In this document: positions 26,371 through 35,970 of the stretch, in pieces
How the letters are laid out: every line of letters starts with the position of its first letter
Position numbering within the stretch: the first letter of the stretch is position 1
NCBI GenBank assembly: GCA_903838415.1
Contig: CAILYI010000139.1
Coordinates: forward strand, 1 to 36,066
Source: an uncultured Anaerolineae bacterium
GTDB taxonomy: Bacteria; Chloroflexota; Anaerolineae; Anaerolineales; Villigracilaceae
Reading direction: 5' to 3'
Length of the DNA stretch: 36,066 nt
Translations under genes and position numbers: made by a program
Notes under the pieces: generated by a model
What the model saw: the letters and a program-made list of their open reading frames with translations, nothing else
Database searches by the model: none
What the model was told of the DNA's origin: nothing

Positions 26371-26416
26371 GAAGCAGGTCATAAGTCGTCGCAATTTGTG
26401 ACCCATGACCTGCTTC
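26371..26416. promoter_or_regulatory. 12-bp inverted repeat upstream of the glucan cluster
   Basis: GAAGCAGGTCAT (26371-26382) and its exact reverse complement (26405-26416) are separated by 22 bases. They lie about 100-145 bases before the cellobiose phosphorylase ATG. The rest of the 262-base gap (26272-26533) holds two TTGACA sequences on the minus strand but no matching -10 box, and no gene. The repeat could be a regulator binding site or an RNA hairpin. Confidence 0.5.
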
Positions 26417-26533
26417 GGTGGTTTCGTCAGCTCCCTGTCAATAGACTCGCGGTTGTTTCTGTCAATGATCCCTGGAAAAATCTGGGAATTGCCTGTGCGA
26501 AGCGGACTCTCGCGACAGTTATTTGGCTGAATG

Positions 26534-27376
26534 TTACGCCAGCAAGTCTTTTCTTATTTTCCATCCCGTTTCGATGACAGGATAGGCTTGCATATACTCT
26601 TCGAATTCACCGAAAAGCTTGATGAATAATCCCATCACGCCACGGCGCATACCGATCCCGCCTTGCGAGGCGTGACAGGCGCTGGCCGCAGCTTTTTTCT
26701 CCTGTACAGAGCTGATATCTACCTTGGTGTGAGTGGGGAAATTCACATCAGCGATGGATTTCATGTCGATATCGCCATTTCGTCCAAATTTACGCGGATT
26801 CTGCCCGAAGAGCGGCATCAGCCTGACAGCCAGTTTCAAAAATCCGCGCGGAAAGGTATGGAAGAAAAGTTTTTCCGGTTTAAATGGCGTTCCCGTTTCG
26901 GGGTGGAAGGAGGCATCATCCGCTTTTTCAAAAGCCAACACCGTGGCGTTGTGGATATGAATATGGTCTGGGTGACGGTATCCGCCGATTGGATCAAAAG
27001 TCAAAACGATATTCGGCTTGAGATCCCGAATATATTTGACCACTTTTCCGGCCACTTCATCGATGGGATGGGCTACTTGCGCATCCGGGTGCAGATTATC
27101 CGGTGAGCCAGGCATGCCAGAATCGCGGTAATCGAGAAAAAAGACACCTTTTAAGCCAAGATGACCGGCGGCGCAGCGCAGCTCGCCTTCGCGCAATTCG
27201 GCAATGGATGAAAAGCCTTGCATGTGCTTCGGATCAACGTCGCCAACTTCGCCGCGGGTAGCGCAGACGAGATAAACATCGCAGCCTTTTTGGGCGTACA
27301 AGGCAAGCGTACCGCCCATGCCAAAAGATTCGTCATCTGGATGAGCCAGCACGGAAAGAATAATGGGTTTTGTCAC
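26534..27376 (-). CDS. LmbE/PIG-L family deacetylase (MshB/Mca-like)
   Basis: A 280-residue zinc-dependent deacetylase or amidase. The metal motif AHPDDESFGMGG is at 11-22 and the second motif HPDHIHIH at 135-142, both typical of the MshB/Mca/BshB branch that acts on GlcNAc-type sugars or on thiol conjugates. No signal peptide is present. Translation starts at GTG, with AGGAG five bases upstream. A TATAAT (minus strand, 27405-27410) could be its -10 box. It differs clearly from the shorter homologue at 2438-3076. It sits between the histidine kinase and the glucan cluster, all on the minus strand, but with gaps that suggest separate transcripts. Its substrate is not known. Confidence 0.88.
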   Translation of the reverse strand: MTKPIILSVLAHPDDESFGMGGTLALYAQKGCDVYLVCATRGEVGDVDPKHMQGFSSIAELREGELRCAAGHLGLKGVFFLDYRDSGMPGSPDNLHPDAQVAHPIDEVAGKVVKYIRDLKPNIVLTFDPIGGYRHPDHIHIHNATVLAFEKADDASFHPETGTPFKPEKLFFHTFPRGFLKLAVRLMPLFGQNPRKFGRNGDIDMKSIADVNFPTHTKVDISSVQEKKAAASACHASQGGIGMRRGVMGLFIKLFGEFEEYMQAYPVIETGWKIRKDLLA

Positions 27377-27441
27377 GAGAGCTCCTGATTTTCGACTGAG
27401 TTTAATTATAAACTGGTAATTCGTAATGATCGGTGGCCTGG

Positions 27442-28923
27442 TCAGCTTCCAAAAGGACTGGCCGACCTTTCCATTTTGCGCATGGTACTTTCGTAAGGTA
27501 TTTTCAAATCCACCACGATGCCGATGCCGTCAGACCGATTGCGAAGATTGATGGCGCCTCCGGCTTTCCACACCAAAGTCGCAACCATCGGAAAGCCCAA
27601 GCCCAGGCCGGGAATTTCACCGGTGAAATCTTTCTCGCCTTGAAAATAGGGCAACCAGGTCCATTCCAGCTGTTCTGCAGAAAGTATTTGTCCATTATCC
27701 GCAAAGCGTAATCGGATGAAACCTTCTTCGGCCTGTCCGATCGAAATTTCAACGCGCGGCGTGCGGGTAGGGTGGAATTTTTGCGAATTCTCAAACAATT
27801 CGTCGACGATGATTTCCATTGCATCTGGGGTCATGGCAATGCTGATGGAATGCAGGTTTTCAGGCAAAGAGAGCAGCACTTCGCGCAAATTGAACCTGTC
27901 GCTCGATTCCTTTATGATTTGCGGGAACTGGCTGAGCAGCATGGGTTTGCCCAGGTTGAGTGCCAGCGGGGCATCGAGATACGTTACGATATTTCGCACT
28001 TCATTTGCCAGCCGGTCGATGCCTTTGATCGCCGATCCCATCAGGGTTTTGACTTCTTCCGGAGAGAGAACGTCCAGTCTGCTTTTGATCAACGAGATGC
28101 TGCTATATAACATGGACATGGGTGTGCGGAGTTTGTGGGCAACTACCGTATGGAAATGGCGCATATCCTGGTAAATGGACATGCGCTCCGTCACATCGCG
28201 CAACCGCACCACGCGGTGATATTCCATCCCGAGCGGGGTATCCAGCGCCTCCAGCACCACCCAGACAGCGCGGGCGGTCGGACTTTCGGGTTGAATCAAA
28301 AAGCACGGAGACGGGTCTTCCAGCCAACTTTCCCAGGTTTCGGCAGGCTCGGGAACATATTGCCTTTCCACGACATTGACGAATGGCAAGCCAAAGAAAT
28401 CTTCCGGCATATTCAGCAGGTGCAAGGCGCGCTCATTGGCAAAATGAATCACGCCCGATTTATCGAGCATCAAATAACCTTCATGCGCATGTTCAACCAT
28501 CCACGAAAAACGAGTCAGGTCTGCAAGCAAGTAGCGGTAACTGTTCAGGCGGGTGAGACTGCGCAGTCGCGCAAGCATTTCCAACCCATCGAGCGGTTTT
28601 TCCAGAAAATCATCCGCACCAGCGCTTAATCCGACCGCACGAGTATCATGATCATCGCGATCTATCAGCATTACAATTGGCACCCCTTCGAGAACCCGGT
28701 CAGCGCGCAGGCGGCGACAGGTTTCATAACTGGAGGGTGAGCTGCCGTCAACATCGATGAGTATTGCCGCTGGAATCAAGTCGACCGCCATTCGCAGGCC
28801 TTGCTCAGGAGTCTGCGCAAATTCCACTGCGAATCCGGTACCGTTAAGGATTTCAACCAGGTAGCTGTGCGTATTCGAGTCGGAAACAAAAATTAAGATG
28901 ATAGATTGATTTTTATCAGCCAT
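27442..28923 (-). CDS. REC-PAS-histidine kinase hybrid with altered H-box
   Basis: A 493-residue soluble signalling protein. An N-terminal receiver domain (about 7-125) has phospho-acceptor Asp57 and Lys109, but the usual Ser/Thr switch is replaced by Ile87. A PAS-like domain (about 135-245) follows. The H-box is AHKLRTP with His263, where the Glu or Asp normally after the His is Lys264. The ATPase domain keeps the N box (Asn379), G1 Asp409 and the GLGLGF lid at 439-444. No membrane segment is seen, so it would receive phosphate from, or integrate with, another cytoplasmic component. No response regulator is adjacent. No strong ribosome binding site is visible. The loss of the acidic residue next to His could weaken autokinase activity. 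Confidence 0.9.
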   Translation of the reverse strand: MADKNQSIILIFVSDSNTHSYLVEILNGTGFAVEFAQTPEQGLRMAVDLIPAAILIDVDGSSPSSYETCRRLRADRVLEGVPIVMLIDRDDHDTRAVGLSAGADDFLEKPLDGLEMLARLRSLTRLNSYRYLLADLTRFSWMVEHAHEGYLMLDKSGVIHFANERALHLLNMPEDFFGLPFVNVVERQYVPEPAETWESWLEDPSPCFLIQPESPTARAVWVVLEALDTPLGMEYHRVVRLRDVTERMSIYQDMRHFHTVVAHKLRTPMSMLYSSISLIKSRLDVLSPEEVKTLMGSAIKGIDRLANEVRNIVTYLDAPLALNLGKPMLLSQFPQIIKESSDRFNLREVLLSLPENLHSISIAMTPDAMEIIVDELFENSQKFHPTRTPRVEISIGQAEEGFIRLRFADNGQILSAEQLEWTWLPYFQGEKDFTGEIPGLGLGFPMVATLVWKAGGAINLRNRSDGIGIVVDLKIPYESTMRKMERSASPFGS

Positions 28924-29120
28924 GGAGTGTCGTCACTATGTTTTTGAATTGTTTCGTGCGCTCTGGAAAAGATTCTGAATGTAGAAAATGGGGCGAGGCC
29001 CTTAAGGTATTGCATCGGAACACAAGCGTGATTTTATTGTACCCCAACTGTTGAACAAAATTTATTTGGAGAATGGCTGAGAAAGACAAGCGGGATTGTA
29101 GAAATTGTAAAGCTATTGGT

Positions 29121-29149
29121 TTGGCATTTTCCAACAGTCAGTATATAAT
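29121..29149 (+). promoter_or_regulatory. Promoter of the dideoxyhexose cluster
   Basis: TTGGCA (29121-29126), a 17-base spacer and TATAAT (29144-29149) form a near-consensus sigma70-type promoter, 34 bases before the rfbF ATG. The rest of the 28924-29182 gap shows nothing else clear. Confidence 0.8.
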
Positions 29150-29182
29150 ACGGAAATTCTTTTCTTGAAGGGGTTTTTGATA

Positions 29183-29953
29183 ATGAAAGTTGCTATACTA
29201 GCCGGTGGGCTTGGAACCCGTCTTTCAGAAGAAACCACGCTTCGCCCGAAACCAATGGTTGAAATTGGCGGGAAGCCGATCCTTTGGCACATCATGAAAA
29301 CCTATGCTGCCTATGGCTTCAAAGAGTTTGTGGTGGCGCTTGGTTATAAGGGCGAATATATTAAGGATTATTTCCTAAATTACCATTATCGTGCGCGCAG
29401 CCTGACAGTGAATCTCCACTCTGGAAGCGTTGATATTCACAATGGTGATAGTGAAAATTGGATTGTACATCTGCTAAACACTGGCCATGACTCAAGCACA
29501 GGGGGACGGGTGAAGAAAGTCGCCGAATACATTGGTAGCGAAACTTTTATGTTGACATATGGTGATGGAGTTTGCAATGTAAATATCCCAGACTTGCTTC
29601 ATTTTCATCAACAGCAACAACGACTGGCGACTGTTACAGCTGTTCGTCCTCCGGGCCGCTTTGGTGGGCTGGAGTTGAGAGATGGAATGGTTTCCAGGTT
29701 TGCGGAAAAACCCCAAGTAGGTGAAGGATGGATCAATGGTGGATATTTCGTGCTTGAGCCTGGAATTGCCGATTACATACCTGATTATGTGACACCGTGG
29801 GAAGCATCGCCATTGGAGAACATTGTAGAAGATCAGCAATTGGCCGCTTATCAGCATGGAGATTTTTGGCAGTGCATGGATACGCTTCGCGATGTTCAAT
29901 TGCTCGAAAAACTCTGGCAAGATGGGAATGCACCATGGAAAATTTGGGATTAA
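29183..29953 (+). CDS. rfbF: Glucose-1-phosphate cytidylyltransferase
   Basis: A 256-residue nucleotidyltransferase that joins CTP and glucose 1-phosphate to CDP-glucose, the first step of CDP-3,6-dideoxyhexose synthesis. The N-terminal [13 protein letters not shown] loop and [13 protein letters not shown] are diagnostic of the RfbF type. GDGVCNV holds the metal-binding Asp, and WINGGYFV is typical of the sugar site. I chose the ATG at 29183, with GAAGGGG nine bases upstream; an in-frame TTG at 29165 is less likely. It is the first gene of the cluster behind a strong promoter and overlaps the next gene by 19 bases. Confidence 0.95.
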   Translation: MKVAILAGGLGTRLSEETTLRPKPMVEIGGKPILWHIMKTYAAYGFKEFVVALGYKGEYIKDYFLNYHYRARSLTVNLHSGSVDIHNGDSENWIVHLLNTGHDSSTGGRVKKVAEYIGSETFMLTYGDGVCNVNIPDLLHFHQQQQRLATVTAVRPPGRFGGLELRDGMVSRFAEKPQVGEGWINGGYFVLEPGIADYIPDYVTPWEASPLENIVEDQQLAAYQHGDFWQCMDTLRDVQLLEKLWQDGNAPWKIWD

Positions 29954-30933
29954 ATCGAGCTTTCTGGTTGGATCGCCCGACTTTCGTCACCGGTGGAACG
30001 GGATTGGTGGGTTCGTGGCTGGTGCGGCGACTGGTAGAAGCTGGCGCGGATGTGGTTTGCCTTGTGCGTGACTGGGTACCGCAGAGTGAATTGGTACGTA
30101 CCGGAACACTTGAAAATGTGAAGGTGGTGCGCGGGGATATCCGTGATCGTGATGTGTTGGAACGCGTCCTCGGTGAATTTGAAATCGACACGGTTTTACA
30201 TTTGGCCGCCCAGACGATTGTGACGATCGCCAACCGCAATCCGGTATCCACCTTTGAATCAAACATTGCCGGAACCTGGAATGTGCTCGAAGCCTGCCGC
30301 CGCAGCCCAAAGGTCAGGCAGATCGTCATGGCTTCGTCCGATAAAGCCTATGGCGACCAGGATCAGCTGCCGTACGATGAAAAAACGCCACTCCAGGGTC
30401 AGCATCCCTATGATGTCAGTAAGTCTTGCGCCGATTTGATCGCCAATACCTACGCGGTCAGCTATGATTTGCCGGTGGTAATCACGCGCTGCGGCAACTT
30501 CTACGGTGGCGGTGACTTGAATTGGAACCGCATCATTCCTGGGACGATTCGCTCCATTCTACGGGGGCAAGCTCCTGTCATCCGTTCGGATGGGCAGTAC
30601 ATCCGCGATTACTTTTACGTGGAAGATGGGGCGGCGGCCTATATGCTCCTGGCAGAACAACTGGCAGCGCGGCCCGGACTCAAGGGTGAAGCCTTCAACT
30701 TTTCCAACGAGATCCAGGTGACAGTCAGTCAGATTGTTGGGGATATTCTCGATTTGATGAACTCATCCCTGAAGCCTGATATCCGCAACGAGGTCAGTAA
30801 TGAAATACGGCATCAATATTTGAGCGCAGAAAAGGCGCGTCAGATGCTTGGTTGGAAGCCGCTTTATTCCCTGAACGAGGCATTAGGCAAAACGATAGTG
30901 TGGTATCGAAATTTCTTGAGCAATACTGATTGA
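29935..30933 (+). CDS. rfbG: CDP-glucose 4,6-dehydratase-like SDR
   Basis: A 332-residue extended short-chain dehydrogenase. The NAD-binding motif TGGTGLVG is at 19-26. The SDK catalytic motif is at 135-137 (Asp136, Lys137) and YDVSK gives Tyr159 and Lys163. The FW...VTG.TG..GSWL beginning and GN.YGGGD...NRIIP are shared with CDP-glucose 4,6-dehydratases, which make CDP-4-keto-6-deoxyglucose. The sugar-side region, [15 protein letters not shown] and RDYFYVED, departs from classical RfbG, so the gene symbol rests partly on context. The ATG at 29935 overlaps the end of rfbF; the open frame reaches back to 29797 but that part is shadow. Confidence 0.8.
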   Translation: MENLGLNRAFWLDRPTFVTGGTGLVGSWLVRRLVEAGADVVCLVRDWVPQSELVRTGTLENVKVVRGDIRDRDVLERVLGEFEIDTVLHLAAQTIVTIANRNPVSTFESNIAGTWNVLEACRRSPKVRQIVMASSDKAYGDQDQLPYDEKTPLQGQHPYDVSKSCADLIANTYAVSYDLPVVITRCGNFYGGGDLNWNRIIPGTIRSILRGQAPVIRSDGQYIRDYFYVEDGAAAYMLLAEQLAARPGLKGEAFNFSNEIQVTVSQIVGDILDLMNSSLKPDIRNEVSNEIRHQYLSAEKARQMLGWKPLYSLNEALGKTIVWYRNFLSNTD

Positions 30934-30967
30934 AACATATCCATCGATTATGACTAGGCTGCTTTGA

Positions 30968-32257
30968 ATGAAGAAAAATTTTCGAGACCAATGGACAGGA
31001 TTGTCAGAAAAAGTCACAAAAGCCCCGGTTGAATTTTGGCTTATCCTGGGGTTATTTGTTTCGTTTGTGATTTTTTATTTTGTTCCAACGTTTTTTCGAT
31101 CTGCCGACTCAATGGCACAGGGCTTTGATTATATTACCCCACGGGATGGCATGATTGGCGGGGATCACTACGAAATTGTGAACTCTATGAGCCGTTCTTT
31201 TTTATTTGATGTCCCCAGATTTGTCTTGAAAGGACCTTATCCGCCTTTCACTATATTGTTTCACATGCCTTTCCTTCTTGTTGATACGAAAACGTCATAT
31301 ATTCTCATTTCTCTGCTAAGCCTGGCATCGCTAATTTTCCAGACTCTGGTTTTGCCTGCGCGTTTAGTAAAAACAAAAGGATATTACCCTTTTTTAACCG
31401 CGCTTTTTATTACCGGTATTTTTTCTTATGGCTTTCAGTTTGAAGTGGAACGCGGTCAATATAACCTAATTGCTCTTTGTCTCACTTTGACCTCGATATG
31501 GATTTTTCATCGCTGGCCTGGGATGCGCTGGCTGGCTTATTTATTATTTACGTCTGCTGTCCAGCTGAAAGTTTACCCGGCCATTTTTATTATCAACCTG
31601 GTAGATAATTGGCGCGATTGGAAGGGGATTGTTCAGCGGTTCATGGGACTTGGTCTGCTTAATTTTGCCATGCTGTTTTTATTTGGAAGCGAAAATTTCT
31701 TCCGATTCTTTGGCGGCATTTCAAAAATGGCCACATCCGATGTATCGATTACTGTGAACCATTCCATTGGGTCGTTTGTAGCCTTGGTAGTGGGGAAATT
31801 ACCAGCTTTGACTGATTATTCAACCTATTTTGTGTTAGCTATTGTAATGTTGGTTTTTCTTTGTCTCGCTTTGATATGTTATCAGACCTTTATAAACAAA
31901 TTCAATGGGGTCAATCCCTTTTTTATTTTGGCATGCGTCGTCATTGCTCAGTTGATCCCGCGGATAAGTTTTGATTACACATTAAGTATTATGCCTGCTG
32001 CGATGGCTTTCTTCTTCGTGGGCATTCATGAAAATATTAAGCAAAGTGTGGTTACCTCTTTGTCTTTATTTGTTATCTGTGCTGCTTATGGATCAACCTT
32101 GTTCGCCAGCCCTTATAAGTTTGCGGCAAAAGAGATGTTCCCCATCCTGACCCCTTTTTCCAATAACTTCTCAGCCCTTGTGATTATTCTAATTGTAGTT
32201 ACAATTGTGAGCCTTTACATTCGCCCCAACCAGTCGCCCCAATATCTTAAAGATTAG
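30968..32257 (+). CDS. GT87-like membrane glycosyltransferase
   Basis: A 429-residue protein with about ten to eleven hydrophobic segments. GPYPPFTILFHMPF, the GQYNLIALCLTL loop and LKVYPAIFII match the DUF2029/GT87 family, polyprenyl-phosphate-sugar-dependent GT-C glycosyltransferases that act on the outer face of the membrane. An acidic pair near the first outside loop (GGDHYE) may form the catalytic site. The gene is visibly richer in A and T than its neighbours, with AT-rich third codon positions, and it lies between rfbG and rfbH, so it may have been acquired separately. The start has a poor ribosome binding site. The sugar transferred is unknown, perhaps the dideoxyhexose or another residue of the same glycan. 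Confidence 0.75.
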   Translation: MKKNFRDQWTGLSEKVTKAPVEFWLILGLFVSFVIFYFVPTFFRSADSMAQGFDYITPRDGMIGGDHYEIVNSMSRSFLFDVPRFVLKGPYPPFTILFHMPFLLVDTKTSYILISLLSLASLIFQTLVLPARLVKTKGYYPFLTALFITGIFSYGFQFEVERGQYNLIALCLTLTSIWIFHRWPGMRWLAYLLFTSAVQLKVYPAIFIINLVDNWRDWKGIVQRFMGLGLLNFAMLFLFGSENFFRFFGGISKMATSDVSITVNHSIGSFVALVVGKLPALTDYSTYFVLAIVMLVFLCLALICYQTFINKFNGVNPFFILACVVIAQLIPRISFDYTLSIMPAAMAFFFVGIHENIKQSVVTSLSLFVICAAYGSTLFASPYKFAAKEMFPILTPFSNNFSALVIILIVVTIVSLYIRPNQSPQYLKD

Positions 32258-32269
32258 AAGTCTTGATAT

Positions 32270-33583
32270 ATGGAATCTAAAGCCACCCGCTTACGCGAAA
32301 AAATATTAAAACTGACCGCTGAATATACTGCTCAAGCCTTCCCTGTGCGTGAATTTGTCCCTGGCCAAACGTCGATACCGGTCTCCGGCAAGGTCTTTGA
32401 CGCTGTCGAAGTGCAGCATCTCGTGGATGCTTCGCTCGATTTCTGGCTGACCACCGGGCGCTTTGCGGATGAATTTCAGAAAACCTTCTCGCGCTGGTGG
32501 GGTGTGCGCAATACCATCCTGGTTAATTCAGGTTCATCTGCCAACCTGGTGGCCCTTTCGGCGTTGACCTCGCCGACGCTGGGTGAAAAGGCCTTGCGTC
32601 CCGGCGACGAAGTTATCACTGTCGCGGCGGGTTTTCCTACCACGGTCAATCCCATCTTGCAGAATCAGCTCGTCCCAGTTTTTATCGATGTGCATATTCC
32701 AACCTATAACGTGGATGTGACTCAGCTTGAAGCGGCGCTTTCTCCCAGGACCCGCGCGATTATGTTGGCGCACACGCTCGGAAATCCCTTCAACCTGGCT
32801 GCCGTGACTGAATTTGCCGAGAAGCACAAGCTGTGGCTGATCGAGGATTGCTGTGACGCAACCGGTGCGCGTTACGATGGACGCAATGTGGGCACTTTTG
32901 GGCAGATAGCCACTGTCAGCTTTTACCCGGCGCACCATATCACCATGGGCGAGGGCGGCGCGGTGCTGACTGACAGTCCCAAACTGAAGACGCTGGCCGA
33001 ATCCTTCCGTGATTGGGGCCGTGACTGTTGGTGTGACCCCGGCAAGGACAACACCTGTGGCAAACGCTTTGACTGGCAGTTGGGCGACCTGCCGCAGGGC
33101 TATGATCACAAATACACTTACTCGCATATCGGTTATAACCTGAAAGCCACCGACATGCAGGCGGCGGTTGGGCTGGCGCAAATGCAAAAGGTTGATGGGT
33201 TTATCGCCCAGCGCCGCGCCAACTTTGCTTATCTGCATGGCGGGTTGGCAGACTTGCAGGATTTTCTCATTTTGCCCGAAGCCACGCCCAACAGCGAACC
33301 CAGCTGGTTTGGTTTTCCCATTGCGGTGCGCCCGGGCGCACCCTTCAACCGCAACCAGGCTGTGCAGTTCCTTGAGAGCAAAAAAATTGCCACACGTCTG
33401 CTGTTTGGTGGTAACCTGGTGCGCCAGCCTGCCTACAAAAATGCTCCGCATCGCGTGGCGGGCAGCCTTGAAAACTCTGATTTTGTGATGAATAATGTCT
33501 TTTGGATCGGAGTTTTCCCCGGCTTGACCACCCCGATGCTGGATTATGTGATTGAAATGTTTCAAGCATTGCCGCGCTTATGA
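32270..33583 (+). CDS. rfbH: CDP-4-keto-6-deoxyglucose 3-dehydrase (RfbH/E1)
   Basis: A 437-residue PMP/PLP enzyme with an iron-sulfur cluster that removes the C3 hydroxyl of CDP-4-keto-6-deoxyglucose. The usual PLP-binding lysine is replaced by His222 in [12 protein letters not shown], the hallmark that separates E1 from DegT/DnrJ aminotransferases. Cysteines at 194/195 and in [11 protein letters not shown] (253, 255, 263) are placed as in E1 for the cluster. Length is normal. The reaction also needs a ferredoxin-type reductase (E3), which is not in this window. The end overlaps the next gene by four bases (ATGA), so the two are translationally coupled. Confidence 0.96.
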   Translation: MESKATRLREKILKLTAEYTAQAFPVREFVPGQTSIPVSGKVFDAVEVQHLVDASLDFWLTTGRFADEFQKTFSRWWGVRNTILVNSGSSANLVALSALTSPTLGEKALRPGDEVITVAAGFPTTVNPILQNQLVPVFIDVHIPTYNVDVTQLEAALSPRTRAIMLAHTLGNPFNLAAVTEFAEKHKLWLIEDCCDATGARYDGRNVGTFGQIATVSFYPAHHITMGEGGAVLTDSPKLKTLAESFRDWGRDCWCDPGKDNTCGKRFDWQLGDLPQGYDHKYTYSHIGYNLKATDMQAAVGLAQMQKVDGFIAQRRANFAYLHGGLADLQDFLILPEATPNSEPSWFGFPIAVRPGAPFNRNQAVQFLESKKIATRLLFGGNLVRQPAYKNAPHRVAGSLENSDFVMNNVFWIGVFPGLTTPMLDYVIEMFQALPRL

Positions 33584-34611
33584 ATCCACTTGCCGCTGAT
33601 CTTGACCATGTCCTCGATCATACCCGCCCGCTTTGGGAAGAGCTGCGCGGCGAGCGTCTTTTTATTACCGGCGGCACGGGATTCTTTGGAAGTTGGTTGC
33701 TGGAGAGTTTTCTCTGGGCGAATGAACGCCTCCAGCTTGGAGCCAGCGCCACCGTCTTGACTCGCTCCCCGCAGGCTTTCATCGCAAAAACCCCCCACCT
33801 GGCCCTGGCGGAAAGCGTTACCCTGCTGGAAGGTGATGTGCGCAATTTCGCCTTTCCTCCTGGGACGTTTTCGTATGTTATTCACGCTGCTACTGAAGCC
33901 AGCGCGAAACTCAATACTGAAAACCCTTTGCTGATGTTGGATACTATTGTTGAAGGAACGCGTCGCACTCTTGATTTTGCCAGCCAGTGCGGCGCCAAGA
34001 AATTCCTGCTAACCAGTTCTGGCGCGGTTTATGGCAAACAGCCGTCTGATCTGACCCACATCCCCGAAGATTATAATGGCGCACCTGACCCGCTTGACCC
34101 CAACAGTGCTTACGGTCAGGGCAAACGCATGGCTGAACATTTATGTGCCCTGTACGCCAGAACAAGTTCGATCGAAATGAAAATTGCGCGTTGCTTCGCG
34201 TTTGTAGGCCCGTACTTGCCGCTGGATGAACATTTTGCGATCGGAAACTTCATCCGCGACGGATTGAAAGGGGGGCCGATTATTGTAAAGGGTGATGGAA
34301 CGCCTCTGCGCTCTTATCTTTACGCCGCTGACCTGGCCATCTGGTTATGGACAATTTTGGTTAAAGGCCAATCATTACGACCGTATAATGTAGGCAGCGA
34401 TGAATCGCTTTCAATCGAAGAGATTGCAAAGCAAGTTGCAGCGCAAATTCCTGGCAAAATTAATGTGGAAATTCGAACCATCACTAAACCTGATAAACAA
34501 GTTGAGCGCTATGTGCCTGAGATCCAAAGAATAATAAAAGAGCTTGGAATATCACCACTAATACCCATAAACACTGGCATTCGCCGTTCGCTTCAATTTT
34601 TTGGAGGATAA
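33580..34611 (+). CDS. NAD-dependent sugar-nucleotide epimerase/reductase
   Basis: A 343-residue extended SDR protein. The NAD-binding motif TGGTGFFG is at 30-37, SSGAVYGKQ gives the Ser/Tyr region, and YGQGK places Tyr178 and Lys182. [16 protein letters not shown] is a usual C-terminal segment of nucleotide-sugar dehydratases and epimerases. Coupling with rfbH by a four-base overlap suggests that it acts on the CDP-4-keto-3,6-dideoxyhexose product, for instance as a ketoreductase comparable with abequose or paratose synthases. Its C-terminus is abrupt, and a transposase remnant begins only 25 bases further on, so a few residues may have been lost. The exact sugar cannot be told. Confidence 0.85.
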   Translation: MNPLAADLDHVLDHTRPLWEELRGERLFITGGTGFFGSWLLESFLWANERLQLGASATVLTRSPQAFIAKTPHLALAESVTLLEGDVRNFAFPPGTFSYVIHAATEASAKLNTENPLLMLDTIVEGTRRTLDFASQCGAKKFLLTSSGAVYGKQPSDLTHIPEDYNGAPDPLDPNSAYGQGKRMAEHLCALYARTSSIEMKIARCFAFVGPYLPLDEHFAIGNFIRDGLKGGPIIVKGDGTPLRSYLYAADLAIWLWTILVKGQSLRPYNVGSDESLSIEEIAKQVAAQIPGKINVEIRTITKPDKQVERYVPEIQRIIKELGISPLIPINTGIRRSLQFFGG

Positions 34612-34636
34612 AAGGTATCTTCTCAATAAGTCATGG

Positions 34637-35970
34637 TTAGGCAGGCAAATATGACCAACCCAAGTTGAGTTCTTTTGCTCGTTTTTGGATCAAATCGGCA
34701 AGCGGCGGAATGGACTTCGCCTTGGTAATCCGATCTCGAATATATTCATAGAAACTGATGCCGAGTTTTTTACAAGTTGCAGCCAGGGTCATGAATGTGT
34801 CCCACGCGTTTTTCCCGTCTTCAGTCCGCGGGCCAAAACTTATATCTCGTTTTCGCACTCGAAATCGCGCCCCTAACTCCGCCGGGTTGTTGTGCAAGGA
34901 TAATTCCGGGTGCTTTAGTACCAACAAAAGCGATCCTTTCTTTGCCAGAGTCTTCGCAATGCGTTTATCCAGTTCGTTATACCCGGTTTGAGAGGCAAAG
35001 AGCTGACCAAACTCAGTTTCTAGTTTGATGGCTGTTTCCTGGGTGGGTTGCTCACGATAATCGAGCAATCGATCGTAAAATTCCCAGAAGCGCTTGAGAA
35101 AGTCATTCAAGGCTTTTCGATGAACGGCTACAACAGGTATTAGCTTCTTATAATGTCGGCCTTCATGGATCCAGCATGACATCATAGAAATTGCCAACCA
35201 GTTAAACTGTGGTGCCTCATCACAAATCAAAGTTTGGATGACTGGGAAACCAATTTCCGCGTGATAGGCGGCAACTGCTGCTGCGTCAATCAGGGTTTTT
35301 CGTTGCTGAAATAGCAGGTCTGGTAAATTATCATTCAGGCGTGCCATCAGGGTGACATCATCCATTACAATTCCATCTTGCCAACTTTGAAGGGTTTGGC
35401 GCGTAGCTTTGGATAGAGGTAAACATGCTAGATAAGACAGAGCTTCAGTATTAATCAGGAAAATGCGCGGACGTCCATTGCGCAGCACCTCCAAGACAGT
35501 CAGCCGGTCTTTATGTGGTCTTGTGCGAAAAGCTGTGTAGACTGGGTTGCATAGAACGTGGCAGTTTTGGTTCTGTCCATCTACGCGGGTAGCAGTGTCA
35601 TCGATGTGCTGATAAGGACTGCTACGCTTTCCTGCTTCAAAAACTGCATCACTTTCTGCGTGAAACTCGTCTTGGCTTTTGATCAACATGTTAGAGATTT
35701 GTCCAAGTGATATCTGGATACCGATATGTTCCACAAATTCCAGTATCTTTGCTCTGTTATTTGACTACCAAAGTAGAGCGTCCGTATCAGTGTCTTGAGA
35801 CCTGGCCCAAATTGGCCTTCGTATCCGGCCGGTAGTACCGCCAAATAAGTTTTGTGTTGTGATGGTGAGTAGTAGACTTCTTTGTGAAAGAGAACATTGT
35901 CTGTGCGCAGCGATATATCTTGAATAACGACATCCTGATGTCCTTTGAAGATCGCATCGGTAGGCAGAAC
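34637..35970 (-). pseudogene. IS66-like transposase, frameshifted and 5'-truncated
   Basis: The C-terminal 350 or so residues show a DDE transposase of IS66 type: HIDDTATRVDG holds the first acidic site, ICDEAPQFNW a middle segment, and HNNPAELGARFRVRKRD with a following AWD is the classic IS66 ending. The N-terminal part, GHQDVVIQDISLRTDN to YFGSQITE, continues in another frame. The two pieces join near 35750 if one base is added (ACAGAGC-AAAG would read TEPKILEF-like), so a one-base deletion is likely. The first ~100 residues are missing: the sequence stops at 35970, where an IS3-type end begins. It is probably inactive. Confidence 0.85.

Noticed and set aside
32534-33565. 343-codon open frame antisense to rfbH
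   Set aside because: The sense strand has all RfbH motifs; the antisense translation shows none.
35735-35770. Programmed frameshift in the IS66-like transposase
   Set aside because: The overlap has no classic slippery heptamer (only CAAAG), and the missing N-terminus already shows that the copy is broken.
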